DNA from: Zonotrichia leucophrys gambelii
Lineage: Eukaryota; Chordata; Aves; Passeriformes; Passerellidae
DNA length: 64,000 nucleotides
Assembly: GCF_028769735.1 (NCBI RefSeq)
Contig: NC_088188.1
Span: forward strand, 1,812,501 to 1,876,500
Direction of reading: 5' to 3'
A program made the position numbers and the translations under genes. Of this stretch, positions 24,701-37,657 are shown one piece after another (the first letter of the stretch is position 1; every line of letters starts with the position of its first letter). The notes beneath the pieces were generated by a model, which saw only the letters and a list, made by a program, of their open reading frames with translations, did no database searches and was not told the DNA's origin.

Positions 24701-27700
24701 CCTCATTCATCCTCTTTTATGCTAATTACTTTACAACACTTGTGGAAATCTTATCAGTCCCATCATCCCACCTTATTTAGATATCCAGTCCCTGTGAAGC
24801 AACAGTTATCCTAAATTTATCCACAGAAAAACTCTGTCCTAGCATTCCTCCCTGACAAATGCCTTAAGAGCAAACTTCCTACTTACACCAGCTCATTACA
24901 GAGGAAACCATTCTCTTATAATTGATCTTATCTCTATATTAAACACTCTTAGCATCATGTCAACCCTCCAGTATGGTCAATTACTAGATAATAGTGCCCA
25001 CTTCCACATATCTGATTGCTGAAATGGTAGGATCAATAATTAACAGAACAGAGCCCCATTAAGTGCTGCCTCGAGGAATGAATAAAGGAAATTACCCCAC
25101 CTATTTCTTTTGCTGATTCTGAGGATCTTAGAAACATCCAAATTCACTGGTGCTGCAGGAAACTTTTTCATCCTCAGCTCTACCCTGACCAGAATTTCTT
25201 GATTAATATAAACAAAATAAAACAAAAAATAAACAAAACTAAAACCACAAGCCCCCACAAACAAACAAAATCCTCCACAAAGAAAACACAAAATCCCCCC
25301 TCCATTTCTTATATTTATGTTATCTCATTTAAAAAAAAGCAGCTAAATTCTCCCTTCTCTGTTTGAATGTTCATGACCTCAGGACTGACTGCAAGTTCCT
25401 TCACCTATTTTTTTTTTCTACAACTGGATACAATCTTTGGGCTTCCTTTTCTCCTTTTCTGTTCTCTTTCAATTTTGGTGCGTCCTGGTCTAGAGGTTTT
25501 ACACACATGCTTCAAAATTTCAGTTTTTACTCTCACCTGTCCTCTTTCCTCTGTGCCTTTGGGGCTGGGTCACAAAACAGGATACAAAAATACATCAGCT
25601 TTACTGGCTAAATTATAATATTGATTAGATATCTAAACTGGACATCAATTCACTACCTTAACTAATAAAAGCAGACATAAAATCCAGAATGTCAATTGTT
25701 CTTTGAGACAAGTGATGTGCCTCAGGAGAAGCTAATTTTAACAATTTTAATGTGCTGTCAAGGTTAGGCAGGAGGGAGATAATCTCACACATAATATATA
25801 TTTACAAAACCCCAGCCCATCTCCTGGTACTCATTTTGTCTCTCCAAGTCATGGCACAAAAACTTGATCACTTCAATAAATGTAATTAGCAAATCAGCCA
25901 CTCAACCTGTGCCTAGAGTTCAAGGCTAAATGGAAATCACAAGCAGTGGTTTTTAAGAAAAACCTAAAACACATGACTTCTATCTTCATATGGATATGGA
26001 CTCTGGAATGGTGAAATTCTAGGGGACTTGGGGTTTTTCATACTGCTGGCTAGCAAAATTGTTTGATTCAGCACAGTTTGCATTGTACAACAAAGTTTCC
26101 ATCACCTCCATAGCCCCCATGTACTTAAAACCAGAGCACTGTTAAGTGTGGGGTTTGGGTTTTTTAATTTGTAATCTCAGTTTCACTGTTCAAAGCCTGC
26201 ACAGTAGGAAAACCCCTTGTCTGAGCTGAAGGAAAAAGGTGTATATTTGTACACTCCTTGGATGCTGAAATAACTCGACAGGAAAGTTTTTCACTCTTTC
26301 CAAATACTTACTTTACAATGCTGCTTTCTAAACTTCTGAGGACTCACAGAAAATATCCCTTACACTGGTAAAAACCAGCTTTTTAGGAATCAAGAACCTG
26401 GCACTTAATGGAAAACTCTGAAACTCATTCAAGAGGAACTTACCATATGCAATTACCTTCAAAATCCTCAAGTCGATTCTACTGTTTTCACCTGGAAATC
26501 ACAGCATTCTGCATTTTGTATTCAGCATTCTCCCCTTTGAAAGGAACTGGGCAGAATTCTGATACATTCACTGACCTCAGTGAAAGAAAATGCTTTCCTT
26601 ATGGCAAAGACTAAAAATAAGTGTGGGGAAGTTCACTGGAATTTTCATACTCAGGTTATATATAAAAATCTGGCAAGAAATCAAACTTAGTCCACACCAG
26701 TTGCCCAATGCTTTTATTTCCTTCAGCCTTTGATGTTCTCCATTTTGCTCTATTACTCATTTTCTCACTCTGGTGCTGTTGCTAGCTTCTCTTTGGAGCA
26801 GCAAATGGCAGCACAAGGACATTCACCAGAGCACTTTGGTGTTTTTGGTGTCTCAGAATAACTGGGAATGTCCTGGAATAACAACTTTGCTCTGTCCCAG
26901 TGGTTCCAGCCAGCCATGGGTGTTTAAAGCTGAATTCCTGGCTTGATCCACTCAGTCAGGTTCAGTGACATGTTCACTAGTGCTACACTGGCAGAAATCC
27001 ATACAAATGGCATGACTGGAGCTTGTCATTTTGGAGGAATTCCACAGGTGTATGACATTCCTTTCTCTTCTGAGCCAAAGCACACACATGGATGAGCACC
27101 TATTTCCCACTCCTTCCAAAGCCATTCAGACATTTTTACTCTGAATACCAGAAAAAAAGAAGTATTCTCTGCTCACTACACACTTCCAAGCTGGTTGTTT
27201 GTGCCAGAATTGCTTTACCCACTTTTAATTGCCACCAACATAAACGTCAAATTCTGTATTACAAGCAATGAGTCACGTCTGTGTTAATGACAAAGAAAAT
27301 GCTTTATGGAGCAGATTCAAAGCTTGCACAACACCTAGATCATCTTTTTGTTTTTAATATGCTAAGAAATGTCTGTGGTTCTGGACTTTTCAAGAAAAGA
27401 TCAGCAGGGCTTCAACAATAATTGCTTGAGACTACAGATTATTCTTCTGTATTGCCAAAAAGCTGTTGAAATCTGCTCTCAATCAGTAATGTCTCCCTTA
27501 AGGAATGGGGGGAGAGAAGGGAGGGAAAGTAAAGATCATGTTTTTGAAGTTCTCTGCTTTTAGCAAGTTCTGTTCTATTTAATAGCTTCCAGAGTCAAGA
27601 AGGTCTCAGGTAGACCTGACTTACCTAACCACATGAGCAATTAGTTCCTCCAGACACTATGTCTGTTGTAATGTAGTTCACTTAACTTCACATGGTGAAT

Positions 27701-28677
27701 CAGTTCACTTTGATGGTGTTTTTTTTCCCTTCCCTCCTATTATTTCTCTTCCTTGTCTCTCAGCAGCTGCCTGTCTTGACACCTGACCTCCACTTGCTCC
27801 ATGGATTGACTGTTTCAGGCACTGTTAGGGAATTAAAATCTCTGCCCATTCCCTGGAGAACCTGAATACACCCCCAGGTCCATTGCAAAATCCAGGTCTT
27901 GCAAATGCAACAGGAGAGCTGCTTCCCTTGGCTTGGTTTAATTTAAGTTTGATTAAGAATGTGATTGCTGTTTCCAGCATGGACTAAAGGGAGCCATCAG
28001 TTTCTGATGGATGCTGCCTGGGCCCACAGTCACAGCTGGTGCTTTCAAACACAGCTCAAAACTTAGAAAACCCAGCAAAACCCTGCCCGACCCAGCAACA
28101 AAAATTAGCACAAAAAGCTACTTCCCATTCTTTGATTTACGTTAAAGTCAAATATTTCGATAGTCTGCCTAATTGGTCTGGGATTTTGGAATAAAACCCA
28201 GATATTAAATAAACAGGAAATAACACCAACAACATTCCAGCAAACAAAGGGCGAGCACAGCTAATTGAACTGTTTGCTGAAGAATCAGCACACACAGAGC
28301 CATGGCAAAGGGAAGATGCTGCCAAGTACTTGTCTGCATTGTATAAAAATGTCACTCAGGCCCTTGAGTGCCATTTCCTTTGTCTGTCACCCGCTGTGCC
28401 TCACAGAGAGTACCTGTACTACAGCTCATCCACTTGTCACTGCATCTCCAGTCAATTAGGCCTGCTCTGGCTTTTCTTTTTGAAAGCTGTGCAAATTTAT
28501 ATTTCTTTCCTTGACTATCATCTTAATAAGACTTGTTTAAGGCCTGTGTTTTCCTCTTGGTAAAAAGAAAAACTCAAACCCCAGAATTTTCCTGATCTTC
28601 ATTTTTAAGTGATCAGCAGCACTTGGAGATGGCACAGTGAACATCTACAGGCCTCCAGTCAGATGATGGCTACCTAC
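18724..28677. other. long non-coding interval with only simple repeats
   Basis: Nearly 10 kb without a supportable gene or nameable transposon. Simple features are a run of 15 A (about 21919-21933), a run of 15 T (about 22179-22193) and an A-rich AAACAAA-type stretch (about 25209-25270). The short segment 20990-21240 is G+C-rich and repeats CAGCTCTGCCCC-like words, giving frames of up to 139 codons that are composition artefacts. A minus frame of 149 codons (23449-23898) has no recognised content. Degraded ancient repeats may be present but I cannot see them. Confidence 0.55.
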
Positions 28678-29204
28678 CATGGAATCACAGACTGGTTTGG
28701 GTTGGAAGGGACCTTAAACTCATCTTGTGCTACCCCTGACATGGAGACACCTCCCACTGTCCCAGGGAGCTCCCAGCCCTGTCCAGCCTGGCCTTGGGCC
28801 CTGCCAGGGATCCAGGGGCAGCCCCAGCTGCCTGCTCAGGCCTGCCCACCCTCAAAGGGAATGACTTCTTCCTAAAAGCTAATCTAAATCCATCCTCAGT
28901 CAGTGGAAGCCATTCCCCCTTGTCCTGTCACTCCAAGCCTGTGTAAATCTCTCTCCCTCTTTCCTGTGGGCTCCTGTCAGGCACTGCAAGGCCACAGTGA
29001 GGTCTCCCTGAAGTTTCTCTTTTCCAGGCCAAACAATACAATTCTCTCAGCCTTCCTTTCCTCCCAGCAGAGCTGCTCCATCCCTCTGCTCATCCTGGAG
29101 CCTCCTCTGGGCTCCTCCAGCAGCTCCAGCTCCTGCCTGTGCTGGGCCAGGGCTGGGGCAGCTCTCACAGTGACACAGGTGACAATGCACTGTGCTGTGC
29201 TTTC
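28678..29204 (-). mobile_element. CR1 LINE fragment, 5'-truncated, minus orientation
   Basis: Read on the plus strand, the segment starts with the reverse complement of a CR1 3' end (GGAATCACAGACTGGTTTGG, then GGTTGGAAGGGACCTTAAAC). It continues with the complement of the 3' untranslated region: CACCTCCCACTGTCCCAGGG, CTTCTTCCTAAAAGCTAATC, CATTCCCCCTTGTCCTGTCA, GGTCTCCCTGAAG and CTCTCAGCCTTCC. Its 3' tail is therefore at 28678 and its truncated 5' end near 29204. The match to CR1 is strong over about 520 bp. It keeps no reverse transcriptase. Plus frames of up to 133 codons through it (28903-29304) are repeat translations, not genes. The neighbouring LTR begins six bases beyond its recognisable end, so the LTR may have inserted into the CR1. 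Confidence 0.93.
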
Positions 29205-29210
29205 CCAGTG

Positions 29211-29674
29211 TGTGAGACAGCCACCCCAGCAGAGATGGGCTATTGGATTTGCAGGGAATGCCCCAACGAAGGCAGAAATGAAGCATCTCACTCTATGTTT
29301 TTAGAAGGCTAATTTATTATTTTATAATACTATATTATATTAAAGAATACTATACTAAACTATACTAAAGAATACAGAAAGGATACTTGCTGAATGCTAA
29401 AAAGATAATAAGAAAACTCCTGACCCTCTCCAGAGTCCCAACACAGCTTGGCCCTGATTGGCCAAAGAGTGAAAACAACTCCCAGCAGAATCCAATGGAA
29501 CAATCACCTGTGGGGAACAATCTCCAAACACATTCCACATGAGCACAACACAGGAGAAGCAAATGAGATACGAATTGTTTTCCTTTTCCCTGGGTGAAGG
29601 GATTTCTTCAGAGAATGTGAATGCAAAGCACAAGCCCAACGAGTCTCTTCCCTCCTTGCCACCTAACACTGACA
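29211..29674 (-). mobile_element. solo LTR (ERVK-like), minus orientation, beside CR1
   Basis: The plus-strand sequence begins TGTGAGACAGCC and ends AACACTGACA, giving TG...CA termini and a length of 464 bp. The flanking hexamers CCAGTG (29205-29210) and CCAGTT (29675-29680) match at five of six positions and are the likely target-site duplication. On the minus strand it carries CCAATC motifs, then TATAAAA (complement at 29320-29326) running almost directly into AATAAA (complement at 29313-29318), then AGCCTTCT and a U5 of about 100 bp. The same core, with AGCCTTCT next to AATAAA, occurs in the LTRs at 37.3 and 49.8 kb, so the three are related, this one more distantly. No gag, pol or env remnant is adjacent. 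Confidence 0.7.
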
Positions 29675-29680
29675 CCAGTT

Positions 29681-32600
29681 TCCACAAGAGGGGTGCACCT
29701 GCCTCTCACACTGCCCCAAAGGCTCAGGGATGCATCCTAGTTCCTGTAGTTTGGAACCATTTCTTAAAATGACATCAAATATTTGATCCTGAGATTTCCT
29801 GGTGCTCTGATCTCCTACAGACCTGAACTGAAGCACATGTGCTCCCATGTTTTGTTTGCATGTCTGGTACCTCAAACCTCACCAAAAATGCAGAAGGTAT
29901 CCCAAATAATGACCTTCCTCACCAATGTACTGTAAATAGAAAGCTTTTTTATTGAAAGGACTGTCTGCAGCAGGGGTTTAATGATAGCACCATGTTCACT
30001 GTGGATTCTTTTTATTATTAATTTTTTTAGACATTACATGCAAGTAAAATTTGGAAGTGTGTGCTTTACAGGAGGCCAAAGTGTGCTGTGAGTGTGGCCC
30101 TTCACCCCACAGACACCTCCATCCAGCACCAAGTGACCTCCCAAAGCATTGGTGGTGCTGCGGCACAGAGACCACACTTCTGCTCTGCTCAGGGGTTTGC
30201 TCTGGGCTGCTCCTGGAGTTATCAGCTCATTTCTAATTGCCAGGAAGCAGATTTGCCCATCTTATATTAGCCATCTAATAGTGTTTGGAGTAACTTATAT
30301 TGGTGTTCCTCCTGTGCTCCATGGGAAGTGCAAGGAGGAGTGAAGGGCCCTGGGGAGTGAGGCACTCTTTGTAATGATGGAGCTGGATGGAGGTCAGTGC
30401 CTCACAGGGAATGGGAGTGGGAGTGGGAATGGGAGTGGGGATGGGAGTGGGAATGGGCTGGACAGGCAGGGCACATCTTTCACAGCAGCTCTGCCCCTTG
30501 AATTTTTAATTTTCCAGTTTAATGCTGGCACTGGAGCAATGCCACTGCATCACACTTCCCACTGAGACACCCAGCAAGATCTACACGGAGGAACAGGGAT
30601 TACTGTGCCTGGGACAGGGAGCAGGGAAGGAAAGCTTATGTCAGTGGGAGTGCTCTGAAATCCCAGCAATGAACCCAGCACAGCTCTGGGACTCTGCATC
30701 CTCCTGCTCCCTCATCCACCCCATCTGAAGCTGGACTGCCTGACACCAGCTCTGGAGCCTCACCAGGCACATTGATGAAACTGCAGACACGGGAGATGAA
30801 GGACAAATTCAACTCCCTGCTCCTCATCTTAGGGAAAAATAATACCTTTATAATTTGCCTCTGCTGCAGAGAAATGTTGAGCCCGGTCTGACAGCAAATT
30901 TTCAATATATGATATTAAAGCAAAATCCTTATATCTGAATTCTTCAGAATGCTGTCAGGTTAACAATGCTCTGTTCATTTAACTCCAGCTGAAGTGTAAT
31001 GGATCAATTTTCCATCTTTTCTACATGCACAGTGACTCTAGTGCAATCTCAACAAGAGATTTCTGTTGACCCCAAGAGATGCTGCTTGCACCAGCAGCAC
31101 AGGCAGCTAAACCCCAGCAAAGATGTTTTTTCTTGGATGTACTTGTTCTGATTTCAGTCATCAAGAGGCACTAATGCTTATGAAAACTGGTTTTCCAGCC
31201 TGTCCACCCATTCCTATCTGTACCACTGCATCTACCCATGGCTTGGGCAGTTTGTGGGTGCCACAGAACCAATGCCTGCAGAGCAGCTGCTTTGTGAAAC
31301 AGGCAGCTCCAGGCCTGTCCTCACTAATGAAACACAAATGATTTCCAGGTACATTAATCAAGTCCTTTCAGGACCAGTTCCTAGTAGTGCATTAACTTCT
31401 CCATGAGGGGCTGATTGCACAGCACTCACTCCACAAGGAATGGCTGTGGACAAGAACATTGGCATCTCTGATTCTGCTCTCTCACTGCCATGGGGAAGAG
31501 ACAATTTGGAGAGATTATCAAAAACAGGTACCAAGAGACACTGAATCTCACCTGCATGATTTAATTCCAACCACTTTGGACCTTGTAAAGTGGGCTACAG
31601 AGTTCCCATGGATTATGTACTTCCAATACACTGAAGAAATGCACAATGTCATCCCTGAATTCCCAATGCTGCTCCAAAGAATAACACCAACACTCAATAA
31701 AGCTCTTTTGCAGAAAATGGAAACACTGCTTTAGCTTGAAACCATCAGAGGGGAGGATGAACCTGGGATGGTGAGCAGGGAATTGAGTGATGCCAGTGCA
31801 GCCTGAAGCAGGATCTGCCATGATCTGCCATGGTCTAAAAACCTTTCCCCAAACAAGGCCAGTTCATGGGACACAAAGCAAAACAATGACAGGAAAGGGA
31901 ACACTTCTTTATAAACAAAAGCATTCCCCAGGAGGAAAAAAACCCATCAGAATTTAACTGCAGGAGTATTTAATAAGAAACAGCCTGTTCCAGTCTCTTC
32001 TTCATTTAATTTAAAAGAAACATAAACCAGAGCTTTCCTACACAATACAATCATTCCCTCAGAAGAATCAGAATGGAATTCAAAGGTCACCCTGGAAAGC
32101 TTGGTTGCTGGAAACGAAGGAAGAGGCTCTTGTCTATCAGTGATCCTCGAGGAGCAGTTCCCTCCCTTGTGCCCAAATTTCAGGGTCCCCATTGCAGAGC
32201 TGCCCCAGCTCCTCAGCCCTGGCACAGACTCAGTGATCCTCTCATTCTCAGCCATCAGCAGCACGCAGAGAGCCCAGCATCCAGTGAGCATCAGAGCAGG
32301 GCCTGCAGCACAGCCTGTGGATCTGCCCTCTGAACCTCACAGCCTTCTGAAAGGATTTTCTACCCGGTCACTCCAACGATGACAAGGACCTTGGAGCACT
32401 GGGAGGGCACTGAGCCAAGCTCAGTTATTTGTCTGAAGCTATTAAACTTCAGGGCAGGCACTGCAGAGCACCCAGAGTGTCACTGCACACACTGACTGTG
32501 CAAGCCATACAGAGTTCAGCCAAAAGCACACATGCATTTCTGATTGCATTGAAAAATAATAATATCAAAATGACTTCAAGACAACCTCCCAGCCCAGCTT

Positions 32601-35600
32601 TACCTACCTCATTAATCAGTTAGCCAAACAAATTCTCCTATTTTGCTAAATCTAGTTACAAAATTGGAGGGTGCTGGTAAAACCCACAAGGTTCTTACAA
32701 AGACCAGAGTGGAAAGAAGGAACTCTCCAGGCACCACAGAAACCCAGAGGCACCCCAAATTGCGAGCGTGCCACAGGAGGAAGGCTGAGCCGTGCTGCTG
32801 CAGCCTGCTCCAGCACTGACCGCCCCAAAGAGCCCGTGAGCAAACCTGGCAAGGAGCTCCTGCAACAACAAACCAGCCTTGCAATAAAAGCCATCTGCAA
32901 AAGTGCCAATTATCCTTCTCAAATGATTATGTTCCATCCAGTTTTGCTGACAAGCAAGTTATGCCACATTTTAATAGGCAATAAAATGTATTATTAAATA
33001 ATTAGTAGCTAAGAAACAGAAATTAGAGGGCACTTCCTTTCACATACATCCCCCAGTACTTCAAACTATTGATTTAAAGGCAACTCGATCCTCTAAAGAG
33101 GACAAAATGGAACCTGATACAGCAGTTTACCAGGAGACAATTACAAGGCTAATGATTGTTCACAGAGAAATGAAGCAGGGAGAAATTCTAGAGAATTCCA
33201 CCCTGGCTCTGTTTTGTCTGATCTGTCTCAAAATCCCCCAAAGAGCTAAAATTTCTCCAAACCTGTTCCTTGCTCTGAGCCCATTAATTACAGTGTTAAA
33301 GGTAAAGAAGTATTGATGTCTCTGCTCTGCTCCCTCCGTTCCCCCCCAGGTAACGCCAGCCCTTGCTCAGCCTTTAAGGTATGGCTGCACTAACTGAGAA
33401 AAGCCCCACTAAGACCAATTAAAGCCTTTACTAAGAGGCTGAAAAGAAGACAAATGGAGGCAGAAAGCCCGATTACAAGGAACCTTTGTACAGATGTAAA
33501 GCAATTAGAACAGTCTCAAGGGCTGGCCAGTGCAGTACCTGCTAGGAAAGGATTTTACAGCTTGTCTAAACTTGGAACAATCTGTCTCTCTCTCTTTTTT
33601 GGCTGAGTGTAAAAGTGAACCCTGTATTAGTGTCATGTATCACTTGATAGCTCATATTGGTTTCCCTGAGCATGTTCAATCTGTAGTGCTGGTCCCAGAT
33701 CCCTCGTGGATGACAATGGTGCTACAGACAGCTCTAACTTCCAAGGAAAGGAGATATGGCTGATGCTAAACCCTGATAAAAACCAGAACCAACTCTTTCA
33801 ACCTTCTCTCATATGCCAAATGCAAAACCTTAGCATGGCTCAAATTTACTGCACTGTGCTGCATAATTTGGCTCAGAATGTGTAAGAAGTGAAAATGTTT
33901 GTACTGCCATTTTAACCATCAAAATAAATTCAGCAGTGACTCAATTTAAGGGAGCTTCCAATCTCAGGCCACTCCTGCTTTTCCAAGGATAAAAATAAAA
34001 GCAAAAATACACTTCTAAGGAATGGAAAGTGACCAACCAAATGGAACCTGAGGAGTTCTGCAATACAGGTGCCCTGCAGCCCCCCATCAGCCCACTCTCC
34101 TCCTCCCCAGCCCTACAGAGGATTTCACAAGCCCAAATGCCAGCAGGACCTGCCACAGGCAGCTTCCTGCTAAACAGCCTCCTAATCCCTCTGTGTTCTA
34201 GCTGCCTGGCTCTGGTAGGAAAGGCAGCACTGCTGGGATGGTGATGCTGCCCCTGCATCTGCTGGCACTGAGTGTGTGCTGAGAGCTCCTGGACCCTCTG
34301 GTGCAGCACAGACACCAAGAAAGCACCAACACAAATGCCCTAAGCACTTGGCAGGGATTTATGCCACAGTACCTGCCCTGGGTACCTTCAGCCTTTGGCA
34401 TCCAAAGGATGTAATGCAGCCCATAAATTTGTAGCCAAGTGTATTTCTGTCATAGATGGATTTCTGAGGTGGAAAAGACTTGTCTTACATTCAGGTTATC
34501 ATAGCAACAGCACTTGGTGTTCCCACAGGGCAAGAGAACCCAGGCAGCCATAAGAACAAAGCCAGCCCTGCTCTGCAGAAGGGAAAGCAGAGGCTCCTGG
34601 ATAAAGCTCCTCCAGCTCAGCAGCCACACTTCCTGCACTGGATTAGGGTTCAGGCTGCTCAGCCTCATGAAACAGGAATTGGAGGTAACTGGTCTGTGTG
34701 GGATTTGTTGGGATTTTATGGCTGCCTCTCAGGGGCTTTGCTTTTTCATCCCTAGTTCAGGTGGACGCAGAAGGGACACAGGTGCATGAAGGGACACAAG
34801 TTGCTGTAACCTGCTTGCTGCTCAGTCTGACCATGAACAAACCTTCTGAGGAAGCCTCTGCAAGAAGAGATTTCCTGGCAGTTTTGGCAGAGATAAATAA
34901 TGAAATAAATAATGAAATGCAATGGGTTTAAGTTTTTTTACCTTCCCTCACCCACACTTTGTTCTGTTAAAGACAACCCCTTGAAACTGCCCCCATAACC
35001 ATAATTTCTAATAAAAGTTCAACATTTCTTAAATTAGGGATTTAATTTTTTTTCAAAGTTTTAAATACCCAGCAGTTCCTGCTGTGGTAAAAGATGTCTT
35101 GTGACACAATCTTAGCCACTGACCTGCTAAATTCTTTTCAAAGTCTCATCTTTGCTAATGTGCCTAGATAAACCTGATATTATCTAAAAATCTGTTTTCT
35201 CCTAAGAACAAGGTCCAGATAAAAACAAAGTGCAGTGATGTGGCACACTAGCCCTTCACACTTGAAATTCAGGTTTAGCAGTGTCTGGGCTTTCAGTACA
35301 ATAAATCTGGACATCCTTATGGGAACCCTTCACATCACAGCCATGTCTGAGGGGTTTCATTGTAGGCAAAACCAAGAGCAGCTGCTGGCCAGGTTTAAAA
35401 GTCTGCGCTATAAAAGCATCCTCAAACAGGCACCTCTGCCAAGCAGGCACTAATTCTTGTGGTGCTGAAGAATTGAAACACACAGAGCTTATTTCAGAAC
35501 AGTAACCCAAAACACAGTACACCAGGACATCCTCTCTATGATGAGGCCAGCAGCATACCTCTGCTCTCTGAATTATTGAAGGGCACATTACTCACAGGCT

Positions 35601-36289
35601 GATCTTTGTACTGAATGGCAAAGAGGAGAGGGCTAAAGAGGGATCTCAATGCAAACCAAGCTGAGACCACTTAAAATCACTTTAGCAGGTGTATCACAGT
35701 ACATTACAATGAGATTCCCCAAAGAAGAAACCCTCCATGGCAATTAACTCACCATGCATTGAATGTATGTTGAATTCAGCTTAGATTTAAAAACTCAAAA
35801 GATCACACACAAGGACTAAGTTCTTAGGAAAATACTGGATTACATCAATTACCTGTTTCATTGCCCTGCCAGGGCTGGAGTGTGATTCTCTGTAGCTGTG
35901 AGCCCCTCTAAGCCATGGCTGTGGCCTCAGACAGAATTGGCCATGCAGTGCTCTCAGCAGTGAGGAGTTTTGATTCTGTCTCTTTTCCCTCTCCCCTCCA
36001 CATGCAGGCACAGTTTGCCTCAGGTGAAGCTGAGGGCAAAACCTCTCCCAGGTGCTGTGCCCATGCTCTGGGCTCTGTTCTCACCCAGCTGAAAACATCC
36101 ACTCCAGCACCCTGGAGCAGCATCACTGCCAATATTGGGAAAAGGCTTGGAGTGCTTTGTGCTTCGTGCAGTTTGGCTGAATGAATGGAAATTGCCTTTG
36201 TTTCTCAAGCCTGTTCCAGACAGAGGTGTTCACCCATCCATTCATCTCCACATCTGCCAAAGCTAAAAAACCTCACTCCAAATTTTGCT
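29681..36289. other. non-coding interval, no gene seen
   Basis: Unique-looking DNA apart from one hexanucleotide repeat listed separately. Several frames of 90-125 codons exist (for example 31459-31734 plus, 32671-32997 plus and 33941-34318 minus). None shows a known domain, and none is bracketed by convincing splice sites in a shared phase. A two-copy ATCTGCCATG repeat is seen near 31812-31832. Confidence 0.55.
30407..30457. repeat. (GGGAGT/GGGAAT)n microsatellite
   Basis: About eight copies of a 6-bp unit GGGAGT, GGGAAT or GGGGAT follow one another. The regularly spaced GGG runs on the plus strand could in principle fold as a G-quadruplex, an inference from the run spacing. The Gly/Asn/Ser-rich translation of the repeat explains the frame that crosses it. 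Confidence 0.9.
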
Positions 36290-36540
36290 CTATTGATATA
36301 TAAATGCAGTCACTTCAGCTAAAGAGCCATCAAGCCACTCTGAGGCTGGCTAACTTGATTAAATCTATATTAGGGTAGCAAGTTGTACTGCACAGCCTTT
36401 AACACCAAGGCAGGAAATAATTAAGTTTTAAAGCTGGTGAAAGATAAGGCCAGGCCTGGTTTGCTGCTGCAAGGCTGATAAAGGAAGGGGTATACACTTG
36501 AACATTAATTAGGTACAAGCAAACAGCTTTGCTAATAGCT
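36290..36540. promoter_or_regulatory. candidate conserved non-coding element with homeodomain cores
   Basis: An AT-rich, non-repetitive segment with two TAATTA cores (36418-36423 and 36506-36511), a CTTGATTAAATC stretch and AAAGATAAGG (a GATA-type word). It has no frame of interest and no repeat signature. Spaced homeodomain and GATA words in a gene-free stretch are typical of developmental enhancers, but by eye I cannot tell this from chance in AT-rich DNA. Confidence 0.25.
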
Positions 36541-37260
36541 CATGTTCTCATTCCCAAAATGTCAACAACAGATATTAGTGCCAGATGCTGCTGTAACATC
36601 TCCCCTAGCTGGGGTGTGGGGGTTGCTTGGAGCACTTGGAGAAAATGCCAGCAGTGTCAGGGGGAGCTGGCATCATGTCACAGGAGCAGGACACCTCCCC
36701 AGGAGGGTCTGCCCACCAGTTCTCTGTGATTAACCACGACTCTGTGTCACACAGGGAGCCTGGGAAGGCAAATGGGAGCACTGGGCTGGCACAGCCTGTG
36801 AACCAGAGCTGGGAGGTCATGGCTAAATCACTGGGGCTTGAAAAGTTATCAAGCACCTTCCTCTCAAACGGCTTTAAAATCCTTATTCAACCCACTGCCT
36901 CAGCTGCAGAATTTGGGTTAAAAAAGGTTTGTTACAGTGCAGGAGTCAACCCAGTGCTGGGCCAGGCCAGTGATACCAGGCCAGTGTGAGCAAAAGCAGG
37001 ACACAGTATCCAGGATTTCACCATGTTATTGTCTGTCAAACACTTCCCACCACTGGGCAACACCTCACCACAGAGAAAACACAGAGAATGGGAACCAAAA
37101 AGCCTGAAGAAGCAGCAGCAAATCCAAATTCTCTCTGCCATTCAGAGGCCAGGATGTGGCATGAGACAAACACTTCCAGCCAGAGAACAGCATTCAAAAG
37201 CAAATGCTTTTTTTGGTGGAACTGCTATGAGTGGTCCCTGAAAAACTCACAGAAACCCAG
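36541..37260. other. non-coding interval, no gene seen
   Basis: Unique-looking sequence. A plus frame of 120 codons (36627-36989) is open, but it has no recognised domain and a mixed composition. I do not call it a gene. Confidence 0.5.
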
Positions 37261-37268
37261 GAGCCCGG

Positions 37269-37651
37269 TGTGACAGAGTTCACAGGGGTCCTAGGATGAG
37301 GGAAGGGGTGAGGATCTGACTCCATGTTTCAGAAGGCTGATTGATTATTTTATGATATATATTACATTAAAACTATAGTAAAAGAATAGAAGAAAGGATT
37401 TCATCAGAAGGCTGGCTAAGCTAAGAATACCAAAGAATGATAACAAAGGTTTGTGGCTCGGACTCTCTGTCTGAGCCAGCTGACTGTGATTGGCCATTAA
37501 TTACAAACAACCACATAAGACCAATCACAGATGCACCTGTTGCATTCCACAGCAGCAGATAACCAATGTTTGCATTTTGTTCCTGAGGCTCTCAGCTTCT
37601 CAGGAGGAAAAATCCTAAGGAAAGGATTTTTCATAAAAAAGGTCTACGACA
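37269..37651 (-). mobile_element. solo LTR (ERVK-like), minus orientation, copy A
   Basis: About 383 bp from TGTGACAGAG to GGTCTACGACA. Read on the minus strand it starts TGTCGTAGACC and contains TTTCCTTAGGATTTTTCCTC, CTGCTGCTGTGGAATGCAAC, a CCAATCAC box, and CATAAAATAATCAATC followed by AGCCTTCTGAAACATGGAG. It matches the LTR at 49811-50201 almost throughout, in opposite orientation. A GAGCCC direct repeat flanks it (37261-37266 and 37652-37657), with two extra bases on the left, so the exact boundary or a small change there is uncertain. The AATAAA hexamer of the sister copy is AATCAA here, so the polyadenylation signal is probably damaged. No internal viral sequence adjoins. Confidence 0.85.
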
Positions 37652-37657
37652 GAGCCC

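Noticed and set aside
28903..29304. 133-codon plus frame
   Set aside because: It lies antisense within the CR1 3' region and the start of an LTR; it is repeat sequence.
31459..31734. 91-codon plus frame with a normal-looking amino-acid mix
   Set aside because: I recognised no family, saw no partner exon or strong start context, and frames of this length are expected by chance in 64 kb.
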